DNA from: Nelumbo lutea
Taxonomy: Eukaryota > Streptophyta > Magnoliopsida > Proteales > Nelumbonaceae
Assembly (NCBI GenBank): GCA_022828595.1
Contig: JAKGHH010000003.1
Coordinates: 11,656,934-11,720,933 of the forward strand
Direction of reading: 5' to 3'
Length of the DNA: 64,000 bases
Of this stretch, positions 42,261 to 54,389 are shown piece after piece. A model generated the notes under the pieces. It saw nothing but the letters and a program-made list of their open reading frames with translations. It was not told where the DNA came from and did not search any database. Position numbers and translations under genes: made by a program. The first letter of the stretch is position 1; each line of letters opens with the position of its first letter.

Positions 42261-44248
42261 GTGGAAATGGATAACTCCAGGGAACAACTTCAGCTTCCTA
42301 CTGTCTGTATTGGACAGTTCACCGTCCCCCTCTCAGCAGACGGGATCCCTAGCTTGAATGTGCCTCTCACAGTGGCACCTGTCATCGCCCCGCTCCCTGC
42401 TACACTTGGAGCGACGTTCACCGAACCTTCAGTTGTGCCCCTAGCGGCCAGCCCACACCAACTAGAGGACTTGATGCAATACATGCGGGCCATGCAGGCC
42501 CAAATGCAACAGTTCCAGCAACTTCAGTTCTATCAACAACACGTACTGCACCAGGTCTCCCAGTATCAATATCGACATCAGTTCCCCCAGCTGCCTCAAC
42601 CTCAACTTCAGCCGCAGTTCCAGCCTCGGCACCCAGCCTCGCAGCAAGCTAAGTCTTGCCACCAGGACGAGCACCCTGTTGGCCAAGGAGAGGCCCTCCA
42701 AAACCTCCCTAAAAACCAAGCTCCCCAAGCGGTAGACGAGAGAGACCGGCTACCCCGGTCACACCGCGGGCGAACAAGTCCAGAGGACCCCAACTCGTCA
42801 GGTCTACATCACCTCGACAGTCAAAGTTTGGAACCCCGATCCTTGAAAACCGGTTCGAGATCCTAGCAACAAACTCCAAGCAAGACCCCTCTGTCTGCAG
42901 CCATCACCAACAGACCAGGCTACTTCTTGTGCAAGCATTCTGGACAGCGCAGAGGTGAGCAGCACGAACGCTGAGCCCACCAAGAAGCAGAGACGCCGCC
43001 TCCAAGCTCGTCGATCTGTCACCTGCGATTTTCCCGAGTTCATGGGCAAAGAAGAGGTAAGCTCGGCCAAAGTCAAAGCTCCCCTCCTCTCGGTTCCATC
43101 CCCCCTGTCTTCCGAACTCCTAGCAGTCCCAATGCCCAAAGACTTCAAGCTCCCCCCTCTTGACGAATATGATGGGTCGTTTGACTTGAATGATCATGTA
43201 GATGCCTTTCAGTCACAAATGCACCTGGTGAGAGCTAGTGAGTCGGGAATGTGCGTGGCCTTCTCCACTACTTTTAGAGGAGCAACCCGCACGTGGTACC
43301 GAAATTTGGCACCTGGGTCGATAAAAAGTTGGGCGCAGTTCACACAAACCTTCAGGTCCCACTTCGTCACTAGCAAACGGTGCCCGCGAACTGAAGAAAG
43401 CCTCCTCAGCATAGTATAGAGAGAGGGAGAGTCCATCCGGGGCTATATCAAGCAGTTCAATGATGCATGTATGCAAATACCGTGCCTGGACCCCGCCGTA
43501 CACCTTGCAGTAGCCAAGAAGGGCATGGCACACAAAGAGTTCAAATGGCACATGGCCGTTAACCAACTAGCGACCATAACCTAGTTTCTGAAGCTTGCGG
43601 ACAGGTTCATAGCCACCGAAGAGGAGATCAACCAAAAAGGCGAGGGCGCGCCCAAAAAAAGAAAGAGGGAAGAAGAGCTTTCCAGTCAAGGAGACAGCCG
43701 AAAGAAAAAGGACACAGCTCGGGGGGCAAGGCCATGTCAATTATTCTGACCTCCTGTAGCGGACTGAGCTGATTACACCCCATTGAACGCGAAGTGGGCT
43801 GAAATCTTGATGGCTATCAAAGACGCCCCGTACGTGAAGTGGCCACTCCGTTTGAGGGGGAATCCCAATGAAGGAAATAAGAATTTGTATTGCAGTTTTC
43901 ACAAAGATCATGGTCACAGTACCGAAAGTTGTAAAAACCTCCGCGACGAGATAGAGGAGATCATCTGCCGTGGGTATCTAAGAAACTTTGTACAGAATAA
44001 TAATAATAATAGTAATAAAACAAGTCGGCAAGGGAAGCACGGTAAGGATGCTCCCGTGTCCAACAATAGGCCGACCGAACAACCGTAGAGGCAACCTCTG
44101 GAGGAGAGGCCAGTTCGGGGGACCATCCACATGATAGTGGGAGGTTTGATCGTCGCGGGTTGCACTTCAGCTGCAGCTCGGACGTTGGTTCGTGAGGCCA
44201 CCCGGGAGGAGCAGAACCCCCCAAAGCGGCCGAGGACAGAATAGCCAA
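42261..44248 (+). pseudogene. gag of the Tat-type element (broken)
   Basis: An N-terminal Gln/Pro-rich frame (42261-42866) is followed by the capsid-like region (42955-43419: PPLDEYDGSFDLNDHVDAF, FRGATRTWYRNLAPGSIKSW), then, after stops, a zinc-knuckle-like CSFHKDHGHSTESC segment (43783-44088). Stops at 43417-43419, near 43581, near 43745, near 43765 and at 44086-44088 break the frame. Each is one C-to-T change from a sense codon. Confidence 0.88.
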
Positions 44249-44265
44249 TTTTCTTCACAGAAGAT

Positions 44266-47200
44266 ATGGTGCGAGGGGTCCACTACCCCCACGATGACGT
44301 GCTCGTAATAAAGCTAAGAATCAATGACTTCGAGGTTAGGCGCGTACTCGTCGACTCAGGTAGCTCAGCCGACATCCTCTTCAAAGTTGCATTTGACCAG
44401 CTCCAGTTGCAGAGAGGTGACCTGAAGCCCGCAGACACTCCTTTGGTAGGCTTCAGCGGAGAAGAAGTCAGGCCCCTTGGGAAAGTCGGCACGTGGCCTT
44501 GTGTGGTCAGATTCAAGCACGACTTCCTGGTGGTCGCGACCCCCTCCCCCTACAAGCCATAATAGGTCGACCGATCACCCATGTCCTACGGGCGGTGGTC
44601 TCCACTTACCATTTGGCTATGAAGTTTCCAACAGACTTCAATGTGAGGGTAGCGCGGGGCGACCAGCTCGAATCCCGGTCGCCGCCCTGAAAGGAGAAAC
44701 CAAGGTAGCCGATGACCTCGAGCGGGAGTGGCCTAAGGAGTAAGGCGAAGAACGAGCTATGCCCAAAGAAGAAACAATCGCGGTTCTGACCTCAGCAGTA
44801 GACCCAGCTCGGACTCTTCAGATCAGCGCTTCTGTCCAGGAACCTCTCCGATCTGAACTGGTAAGTTTCTTACTTCAAAATTTATATATTTTTGCTTGGT
44901 CCGCAGCAGAGATGTCCAGTATAGACCCCGAACTCATAACTCACAAACTGAATACCGATCCTGTAGTTAGAACCGTTAGATAGAAGAAACGCAACCTAGC
45001 CCCAGAGCGGTGGAAAGCGGTCGACGAGAAGGTCGAAAAACTCCTCGCAGCTGACTTCATAAGAGAAGTCCACTACCCGAGTTCGGTAGCCAACCCCATC
45101 CTGGTAAAGAAGGCCAATGACAAGTGGCGCATGTGCATCGACTACACCAACCTGAACCGGTGTACGAGACCTCAGGGCACGAGTTGCTAAGTTTCTTGGA
45201 CGCCTATTCGGGCTATAACCAAATCAAGATAAAGACTGCCTTCATCATGGAATTCGGCCTATACTATTACAAGATTATGCCCTTCGGGTTGAAAAACGCA
45301 AGGGCAACCTTTTAAAGGCTCGTAAATATGTTGTTTGTGCCGTTAATTGGCAGAAAAGTAGAATGCTATGTAGACGACATGGTCGTCAAAACTCAATTCT
45401 CACATGAATTAATACAAGATTTGCAATCTGTTTTTGAAATTCTGCGTAAGTTTAATATGAGACTAAGCCAAAATAAGTGTGTGTTTGGTGTGACCTCGGG
45501 CAAGTTCCTAGGATACATCGTTAACTAGCGTGTCATCGAAGCCAACTTGGATAAAATTAAGGCCATTTTTTATATGAGACCACCCTGAAAGTTGAAGGAG
45601 GTTTAGAGGTTGAATGGCCGCATAGCCACCCTGAGCCGCTTCATGTCTAAACCGGCGGACCGTTGTCTATCGTTCTATAAGGCAATTAAGAGCAAAGGTT
45701 TTGAATGGACCCAAGACTGCCAGCTCGCATTCGACGAGCTCAAGAAATACATCGCTAGTGTGTCGACCTTAACCCGGCCCGAGGAGGGCAATGTTTTAGA
45801 ACTGTACCTCTCGGCGAGCGACGAAGTGGTCAGTTCGGTACTAATAAAGGAAGTAGATCGGATCTAGCGACCTATCTATTATGTTAATAAAGTATTGTAG
45901 GGAGCAGAAACGAGATACCCGGAGATGGAAAAGCTAGCATGCGCACTGATAATCGCAGCTTGGAAGCTCCGCCCGTACTTCCAAGCTCATACTGTTATCG
46001 TCCTCACCAACAAACCTCTGAGACAAGTATTGCTTAAGCCCGAGGTCTCTGGTCGATTGACGAAGTGGGCTGTTGAGCTCAACGAGTATGACCTACGACC
46101 TCCAGTACAAGCCACGAACTACCATTAAGGCCCAAGCCTTAGCAGATTTCATAACCAAATGCACATTCAACTCCGAAGTCCCTAGGCCGGTTGAGCACAA
46201 GGCTCCCAGCTCGGGTGAGCCCGAAGCTCCCGGGTCGGTTGAGTCTGAACCCCGTAAGGTAGCAGCCAGTGTGGCACCTCTCCTAGCTCGGCCAACTGCG
46301 AGCTGGGATGAGGAGCCCTGGATCCTTCACGTAGATGGCTCCTCGAACCAACAGGGCAGCAGTGCCGGAATAGTTCTGCACGGCCCAAGCGGTACGAAAC
46401 TGGAATACGCGCTACGCTTCGAGTTCGCGGCGTCTAACAATGAAGCAAAGTACGAGGTGTTGATAGATGGACTAGCCATAGCCAGAGAAGTAAAAGCAAA
46501 GCACATTGTTATCTACAGCGACTCCCAGCTCGTGGTTAACCAGGTCACCGCCAAGTATGAAGCTCGCGAGCCAACCATGATTGCCTACTTGACCAAAGTT
46601 AGAGAGGCCCTGCTTGACTTCCAGTCACACTTCATCAGACAGATCCGTAGGTCGAAGAATGCTGAGGCTGACGCCCTGTCCAAGTTAGCCAGCACTAGTG
46701 ACATCACCATGAGAATCATGTACATAGAGGACCTGTCTTGGCTTAGCATTCTCAGGAGGGCAAAGGAGGTCGGTCCCGTCGTTCAAGTATAGCCGAGCTG
46801 GATTGACCCACTCACGAGCTTCTTGTTACACGGGACCCTCCTTGCAGATCGCAATGCAGCCAGAAGGTGCAACGCTAGGCAGCCAAATACGTCATGATAG
46901 ACGAGCGACTGTACAGGAGATCCTACACGCTCCCCTATCTACGTTGCTTGCGGCCTACTGAAGCCGAACTCGTACTCCGCGACACTCATGAGGGGTTGTG
47001 CGGTGGACACTTGGGGGGCAGAGCCCTTGCCCAGAAAGCGCTTCGACAAGGGTATTATTGGCCAACAATGAAGGCAGATGCCATTGAACTCGTTAGAAAA
47101 TGTGACAAATGCCAGAAACATGCCAATATTCACCACCAACCCATTGCCGACCTCAAGTATCTCACCAGTCTGTGACCCTTTGCACAATGGGGCATCGATC

Positions 47201-48027
47201 TACTTGGGTCATTCCTGCCAGCAACGGGTGGAAGGAAGTTCTTAGTGGTAGCAGTGGACTATTTTACCAAGTGGGTAGAAGCCAAACCCCGCGTAACGAT
47301 AACAGCCCGAAATGTCCAAAATTTCTTTTGAAAAAACATTATATGCCGCATCGGATTACCTCGGGTATTGATTTCCAACAACGACAAACAGTTTGAAGAC
47401 ACCAAATTCCAAGACTGATGCCAAGACATGGGAATCCGACAGAACTTTACTTCAGTCGCACACCCTCAAGCAAACGGTTAGGCAGAAGTCACAAACAGAG
47501 TCATCCTCCGCGGATTAAAGGCACGGTTGGACTGGGCTAAAGGATCGTGGGCAGATGAACTACCCAGTGTTCTATGGGCATACTGGACCACGGAGAAGAC
47601 CGCCATGGGAGAAACACCCTTCAATCTCACCTACGACACTGAAGCAGTGATTCCCACAAAGATCGAAGTGCCTACGCTACGATTAGAGGCATACAGTGAT
47701 CAGACAAACGAAGATGAGCTATGTACCAACCTCGATCTACTCGACGAAGTAAGGGACCTCGCGTACATTAGGATAGTAGCCTACCAGCAGAGAGTAGCCC
47801 GGTACTATAACGCTAGGGTCAAGAAGCGGAATCTCCGCATTGGCGACCTGGTCCTTCGTAAAGTTATGGTGCCTGAGCCCAGCGCTGGCAAGCTCAGGTC
47901 CAACTGGGAAGGCCCTTACCGAGTGAAATGAGTGCTCGGGGAAGGAACATACGAGCTCGAGACCCTCGAAGGGAAGCAAGTACCTCAGGCATGGAATATT
48001 GTCAACCTAAGACAATACTATCTGTAA
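44266..48027 (+). pseudogene. pol of the Tat-type element (broken)
   Basis: Order of domains: aspartic protease with VDSGSSADIL (about 44348-44377); reverse transcriptase with [23 protein letters not shown] and the catalytic YVDD (near 45368-45379); a first RNase H (ETRYPEMEKLACALI, about 45760-46110); a second, archaeal-type RNase H (WILHVDGSSNQQGSSAGIVL, EADALSKLAS, 46318-46690); integrase zinc-binding domain (HLGGRALAQKAL, CDKCQKHA); integrase core (WGIDLLGSF, VDYFTKWVEA, HPQANG); and a C-terminal part with GDLVLRKV and NWEGPYRVK, ending near 48027. At least a dozen in-frame stops occur, so no functional polyprotein is made. Confidence 0.93.
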
Positions 48028-48652
48028 GAATCGAGTAGGCCACGAGCTACTCCCAAAGCCTAAGGGCCAGAATACCGAGCTAATATGGCCTCGGTATAAT
48101 AGGACCCAGTCGCCTCTACAGCATGGGCAGACTCCGAGAGTGAGCCACGAGCCACTCCTCCAGCCTAAGAGCTGAAACAATGAGCTAATGAAGAAGCCTC
48201 AGCAACACACAAAATTGAGACACCCCATCAACATGAACCAAGTACTTGCAGCGCAGGTGCAGGCGGCTCAGGCACGAACCTTACAACAAATAGCTAGCCC
48301 TGGAGTGCAAAAAGTTGGACCCACTGAGGATAATAGACGACAACCTACTCGGGTGCAGACAGGTCGGGCGTGCACCCTACTATGTCCCTCACCCCGACGT
48401 ACACGAGGCTACCCCTACTAAATAGTTCGGGCCCACGATGGCCGTTAAAGAACACTCACTTTGGAAGTCCAACTCGACAGGTTGACAGCTTGGGGTGAGA
48501 TAATCGTTTCGACAAAAATGAATTGCACAAACTTTTGACAAAAGGAAAAAATTTCTTCATTTCAGAAAACTCGTTACATAAATTTCATTAAGAACGCCTT
48601 GATTACAATAAAGAAAAAGGGAAAAGATTAAGTTACAAGTAGAAAGAGCAAA

Positions 48653-50774
48653 CTACTTCGGGAGCTCGTCGCCTCTATCTAGGACCTCCTCAGGGACAGT
48701 ATCTAGACCAGCATCCTCTGCTTCATCTTCAACGCCCTCATCTTCGGAATCGGGGTCATCTTTTGACTGACGCACGATGTCGTCAGTAATTCGCGAAGTA
48801 GTGATGGCGCTCGTGTCCAGCTCGGGGTAGAGGTGCCTGATCAGCCACCGACTGAGCTTGAATCCTTTACGGTAGGCCTCTGTCATCGCGTCGTCGAATC
48901 TTGAAGAGTTGACGTAGTCAATGACGGCTTGAGTCTTGGTCTCCTCAAGAGCACCCTCGAAAATTGCAGTCTTCTCCCTTATGTCCTCCTGGAGGTACCC
49001 CACTTCATGCTCCAACTTCCCCTTTGCCTCCTTGAGGCCTTGCGCCTGGAGCTTCAAGGCATCCCGCTCAGCCTTGAGGCTGCTCACCTCGAGCCTTAAG
49101 GCCTCCTGGCCGACCTTGAGGCCATTCACCTCGGCCCTCAATTTGTCTTTGTCTCGGGCCAGCTCCCCCTTCTCTACCATTAACACCTCGACGAAGCTCT
49201 TTTGAGCCAAGGCGTCACTCTCCAGGCGGTGAACCTGACAACGAGCTGCCCTCAACTCAGTATGGGCTGCAGGAGATGACTTCTCAGCCTCCAGAGCCCG
49301 CCTCAGGTGTCGATCTGATTGAAGGGTCAAGGCCCGAATTGCGGTGTTCACCTACAAAAGGGAAACCAGTAAAAAAAAGAGAGAGAGAAGATGAAGAAGA
49401 AAGAAGAAGAAAGACTCGCCACCATAGTATGAGTGGCAGCTCGGGCGTTGAGCTGACCAGGAGTGAGTTCGGCCCAATTGTTGACCTCCCCCGAGCATGC
49501 AACCAGCTTGCTCTTCTTCAGGCTGCACTAGGGGTTCAGGACAGTTTGTCTCCCCTGACCCTCAGAGCTGGAAGCCGTCATCTCCACATCACGAGTGGAA
49601 CTCTCAGAGGCCTCGGCAGCAACTTCGGCAAGATGAGCCCCGGCAGCAGCAGCGTTGGCCTCAGCAATGCTTTCACCAGTAGGTTTGGTGGGCTTGGCAA
49701 CAGGCTCAGTGGGCTTAACGGCAAGTTCCGCCATCACCTCGGGCCCCTTAGGCATGGCCCCTTCTTCCAAGTCAACGATGGGCATGGCTACCACCTTGGG
49801 CCCTGAGACAGAAGTCTGCGGAGGTTGGGGCTCGGCTGAAGCTTGCGGGGACTCAACGGGCGCCTTCTTGGCTATGCGTTTCTTTCTCTTCATTTGGTAG
49901 AAGAGCTTCTGATTGTCTATTCTCTCCACCTCCATGGGACCTGCAGTGAAACACGACATCAGCAAACCGAAGCAAACATATAAACGGAAAGCCGAAGTGG
50001 GGGAAAACCTACCCGGGCTCAAGCTCGCCTGGACGAGCTTATCCTCAGAAGTGAAGTCTTTATAATTAAACTCGAGCTGAGCCAGTGACTGGAGCACCTT
50101 CTTGGTCTTCCCGTCTAGGATGACACCAGGGTCTTGAACATCTATCCTCCAATCAGTGGGGAAGGACCATCCCGTACTACTCCAGACTACGAAGTAGTCC
50201 CACTTCCAAGATGGGACTTTGCTCGGGAGCTTGTGCATGAGTTTGAAACCCGGGTGGGGGGCAGGTAATAGGACCGCCTATGCTCGGGGTGAGCGCTCTT
50301 CTTTATAGCCAAAATTGTATTGAGAACATCTGAATCTATAGAGAGGGAGTGATCGAAGCAAAGAGAGATGGACCCCACCACATTCCTTATGGAGTTTGGG
50401 TAGAGTTGGTCCAGGGTGATGTTGAAGTGTACCAACACCTCAACGATCAAAGGGTGAAGAGGAAGTCGGAGCCCGGCTATCAGTTGTTCCCTAAAGATCA
50501 CGAACTTATTGGGACCGTGCTTCCATGGGAAGTTGCCGGTGGGAAGGCTATATGAGTATTCCTTAGGGAGGCGGAACCTCTGTATGAGCTCCTGAAGCCT
50601 CTCCGAAGTCATTATGGAAGGCCCGAACTGATTTGGTTCCCGACCTCGGTGGGAGGTGGACGCCAGATGACCCGAAGCCACCCGTACTTCGGATGGCTGG
50701 GCATCAAAGGAGACACCCCGAGACGAGGTACCTACCTCGGGCTCGTCGATAAGACTGTCTACACTAGACGACAT
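48653..50774 (-). CDS. Antisense ORF of the Tat-type element (Transposase_28-like)
   Basis: Large minus-strand coding region downstream of pol. The first part (50187-50774, ATG at 50774) contains RLQELIQRFRLPKEYSY, PLHPLIVEVLVHFNI and PNSIRNVVGSISLC. Near 50240 the homologous frame shifts to one with PSWKWDYFVVWSS (49528-50238). Together this matches what I know of the putative gypsy-type transposon family (Transposase_28). The third part (48653-49351) is a long coiled coil (KDKLRAEVNGLKVGQEALRL) with an acidic tail. Plausible introns join them: donor near 50010 with acceptor before 49935, and acceptor before 49350. Antisense ORFs of this kind are known in some Tat-lineage elements. Its frames are much less damaged than gag-pol. 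The role is unknown. Confidence 0.72.
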
Positions 50775-51215
50775 AGCGAAATAAATGGAAGAAACAAATT
50801 GAAAAGGGAAGGAAGCTCGGGGGGACTCACCAAAGGAAATGCGACCGGACTGGGAGAACAGGACGAACCGGAAGACTTGAGCTAAGAGACCTCCGACGCG
50901 AGCTCAAACGATAATGACGAGAGCTTGGTGGCGAAGAAAATGGCCAAGGGTTCCCTTATTTATAGCCAAGGCTGCGGGTTCCTCGAGGCGAAAACGGTTG
51001 AGCGCGTTTTTGACATCTGCGAAGTCCAAATCGCGTGAGATCCGCGCATAACCCAGACATGACTTGAGTATTTTCTGATTAAACCGGGCACTAGACCAAT
51101 CTAGCTGGATGGAGCACGTAACAAAGCGGCATGAATACCGATGCCAAATCCACCCGGTGCGTCATGACCTCCCCGCATTGGCTCACCGCCGCCAGCGCAG
51201 GGAGTGGGGGGCAAT

Positions 51216-52101
51216 TGATGGAGGGTGATTTGGCTCGACCTCACAACACGAGTACACGTGGGCATGACCTTGCTCAAATAGTGACTCAGCATGATAGTGC
51301 AACGAGCGTGAGCACAACTCGGAGGGAAAGTCCCACCGAGTTCAGCTCGGCAACTCGGTAGGTAAACTACTCGCCGGAAGTCGCCTTACCCGCACCTCCT
51401 CCCCGGGGTTAAGGCACTTCGGGGGTATCGAGTTTGGGGCGCCTAGACCCCTTTTAAGACCCGAGCTCCTCCCAATGGACCTCAGGTCACTCCTAGGCAA
51501 GAACGCATCGATCCTTCTCTGGACACCCCGAGGCACAGACACCTCGGGTCAGCTAGCTCGGCATAACCGGCTACAGGCAGCCCGTCACTCAAAGGACAGC
51601 CCGGCTCAGGGTAATTCACGGGAGGGTAGTTTGGTATTCCACAGGAGGGCTTCCTGCTCAACCGCCATACCCGACAAATCTGTGGACAGTACGCATGTTC
51701 CTCGCACCGTGCTTGCCACCTTTAGAAAGGTGTCCCGCACCTGACACACACGTATCCTGCAACGACGGCCACGCACGTGCCACCTCAGCCTTGCCTGTAA
51801 CGGCTGTGGCAGACTAATAGTGGCGGTTATACCTGCCCTGTCAAAAGTCAAAGGGCCTGAAGCAACGGAATTCAGTTATAAGGGGCTTTTCTCAAGGAAC
51901 AAGGTATCTTCGAATCATCTGCGCAACCTGCACTCTTAGCCTTTGTTTTTTTCTTTTGCTTCTTGCACACAATACTAATTTAAGCATTAGAGCGTTCCTA
52001 CCGGGAAACCCCCCGGGAGTTCTTCCTCTTTCCTCTTATCTCAGGTACCTCTCAAAAGCCATGCGAGCGTTGGTTAAGAGTGACCGGATTGCACCGTATT
52101 A
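51216..52101 (+). repeat. 3' LTR of the Tat-type element
   Basis: 886 bp. Begins TGATGGAGGGTGATTTGG and ends ACCGTATTA, where the 5' LTR has GCCGCATCA. The purine tract directly before it supports the boundary. Confidence 0.93.
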
Positions 52102-54290
52102 GAAACAAAAGATTTTATTGGCTGAACTAGTTTTTGTTGGCCAGTTTTGATACAAATAACCGTGATCGCTACATCGAGCGACCACTGTAGCTCGATTCGG
52201 GTCAAGAAGAAAGTTTGAACACTTTTTGCAAAGATTCTAAGGCTCAATTTGGAGTACATATAAAATAATACAAAATACAAAGTTTTGCACTCTCCATACT
52301 TGTATTTATACTCCTTCCGAACTGAGCCTATGATGAAAAGTGCATAGATTATTTCTAAGATTGTATATGTAATGTACGTTTCATTATTTCTTATTCTTTT
52401 TTAACTTCATTTTAGGCTTTTTAGCCATTAATTTAATAAACCAAGTTCCACTATCGATCGGTTGTTGTTGACATAAACTTCATTGGGTCTTACTAGCCCA
52501 AATCTGCAGCTTTGTTGATTTAGGTCAATGTTCATATTGACTGAATGGAGTTTTGGACCTGAGTTGGGATCTTTTAGATGCCAAATGTTAGGTTCTTAAC
52601 TTCTTATTGCCCAAAACCACTGTTGTGTTTGATATATCGAGCAAACACTGTAGCAGCTAGGCGGGTTAGGAAGAAACTTTTAATGGGTCGGATTATGCGT
52701 GTATATGGTCCAAATTTGACCCCTATCCATTAATTAACAATGGATTGATTTTAAATAACATGTCTGTCCTTTAAAATTTTAAATACATCAACCGGTTGGT
52801 CTTCATGAACTTAAACATTAACATTAAATAAAACTAAACTATAAATAGTAATTTTGCTAAATATTAATGATAATTTATATTAATTAATTAAAGTAATTAT
52901 ATATTTTGATAATTTTAACTAACAATCGTTTTGTTAATTTGGTAACAACTAAGGGGGTGTTCTTTTTTGGGATTTTGAGAGGGGAAAAGTTGGTTAATGG
53001 GATTTTGGTTCCCATTGTTGAAGAATTCCATATTCTTTTTTTCAAATTTATGTGAGGATTAATGAAAGTTTATTTTCCTGGGTACAAGTGATGCCCATCT
53101 CCTAGGTGGGTAAATAACTTTCCCACCTAGGGGAAAGTTGTCAACACTTGAATGGAACAAAAATACCCTTTTTAATTATGGATTTTTATGGCTAGAATGG
53201 TCATTGCTTTATTTACATGAAAAATAGAAAAACATGGGGTAAGTAACTTACTGAAAAGTGAATGGGGCTTAAACATTACTAATAATTTATATTCATAACT
53301 AATTGAAAATATATTAATTAATAGTAATTTTGTTAAATATAAAGTTATAAACAATAATTAACAGCAATTTCTGTTAATTAATTAAAAAAACTATCTAATT
53401 TAATAATTTTAACTAACAATAATTTTGTTATTATTTAATAAATTTACAAAATTGTACTTTAACAATTTAAAATCATTTAAATTCCATTTAAGAAAACAAA
53501 TAATAATAAAAATTTATATCAATAAACATTACTAATAAGTTGGAGAAAATGCAAAAAAATGCAGAAATTTCCAAGAAAAATGAGCATTTTGATAGAAAAT
53601 ATAGGGAAATTCAAAGAATTGCAAAAAGCTGCAACAACTTGCATAAAAAATGCTGAAATTTGCAATAACATTCAAGTTACTTAATTTAATTTAATCCTTT
53701 AAATACATTACTTAAACCTCCCCCTTATTTTAATCATCTGAAAATGCAGAATTGAAAATCAGGTCCCTGTGAATTCGTTAATAGTAAATTTTATAAGAAA
53801 TTAGTTAGATTTCATTTAATTAACAGTAAATTAGTTAATTTTGTTAATAATAACAATTAATAGTGAATACTATAATTTTTAATTCCGTTAACAATAAAGA
53901 ATAACAACAATAAAATAAAAATTAATAATAAGTTGAATTAATAAAATACTTTAAATTAACATAAATTAAAAACTAATACAATTTTATCTAACAATACATA
54001 ACTCAAAATTAATGTTTGGATTGAAATTGGTTTAACTCAGCCCAACTAAAAATGTTATAAAGCTTCATCTCAATTTTTTTAACAAAACCTGTGCATGACA
54101 GAGGCCAGTGAATTGATGTCAAATTACGGGCAGGATGTGATTTCTAGGGGGAGAGGGTTAGTAGTAGGAGGGCTGAAATTCATAATTGTGCATGGGATGT
54201 ATCCGTACTTCTCCGTATTTTTTAATCCCCATAATACCTTTATAACTACTATTTGGATGAAAAAAATACTATTCATTTTCCCCTACCTCA
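52102..54290. other. AT-rich intergenic region
   Basis: No gene seen. It contains a Tourist-like MITE (52241-52328). The rest is simple A/T text with many TTAATTAATA and AACAATAATT words, similar in composition to 39040-40640. Confidence 0.6.
52241..52328. mobile_element. Tourist-like MITE, copy 2
   Basis: 88 bp with ends GGCTCAATTTGGAG / CCGAACTGAGCC, preceded by TAA and followed by TAT. Related to 36921-37023, with shared interior text TACAAAATACAA(A/G)GTTTTGCAC. Confidence 0.7.
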
Positions 54291-54389
54291 CGATACACAT
54301 ACAGCGGCGATAAACCCCGTATCGGAATGGGATCGTGAGGCTACTAAACGTCGAGAATAGAAGGCAGAAGTTAATTTAATTAAATGAAA

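Larger units (their letters stand above)
41257..52101 (+). mobile_element. Ty3/Gypsy retrotransposon, Tat-type, full length
   Basis: A complete 10.8 kb element. LTRs are 41257-42143 and 51216-52101, flanked by a perfect 5 bp duplication GAAAC (41252-41256 and 52102-52106). A candidate primer site TTTGGCGTCGTCTGTGGG follows the 5' LTR and a purine tract GGAGTGGGGGGCAAT (51201-51215) precedes the 3' LTR. On the plus strand, gag, protease, RT, RNase H, a second RNase H and integrase lie in order (about 42261-48027). On the minus strand a large antisense frame lies between pol and the 3' LTR. A second, archaeal-like RNase H plus an extra 3' ORF points to the Tat lineage. Many in-frame stops make it non-autonomous now. 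Confidence 0.95.

Noticed and set aside
48936..49900. Plus-strand frames of 89, 176 and 81 codons
   Set aside because: They lie opposite the coiled-coil and Pro/Ala-rich antisense ORF, have biased composition and no domain. They are treated as shadows.
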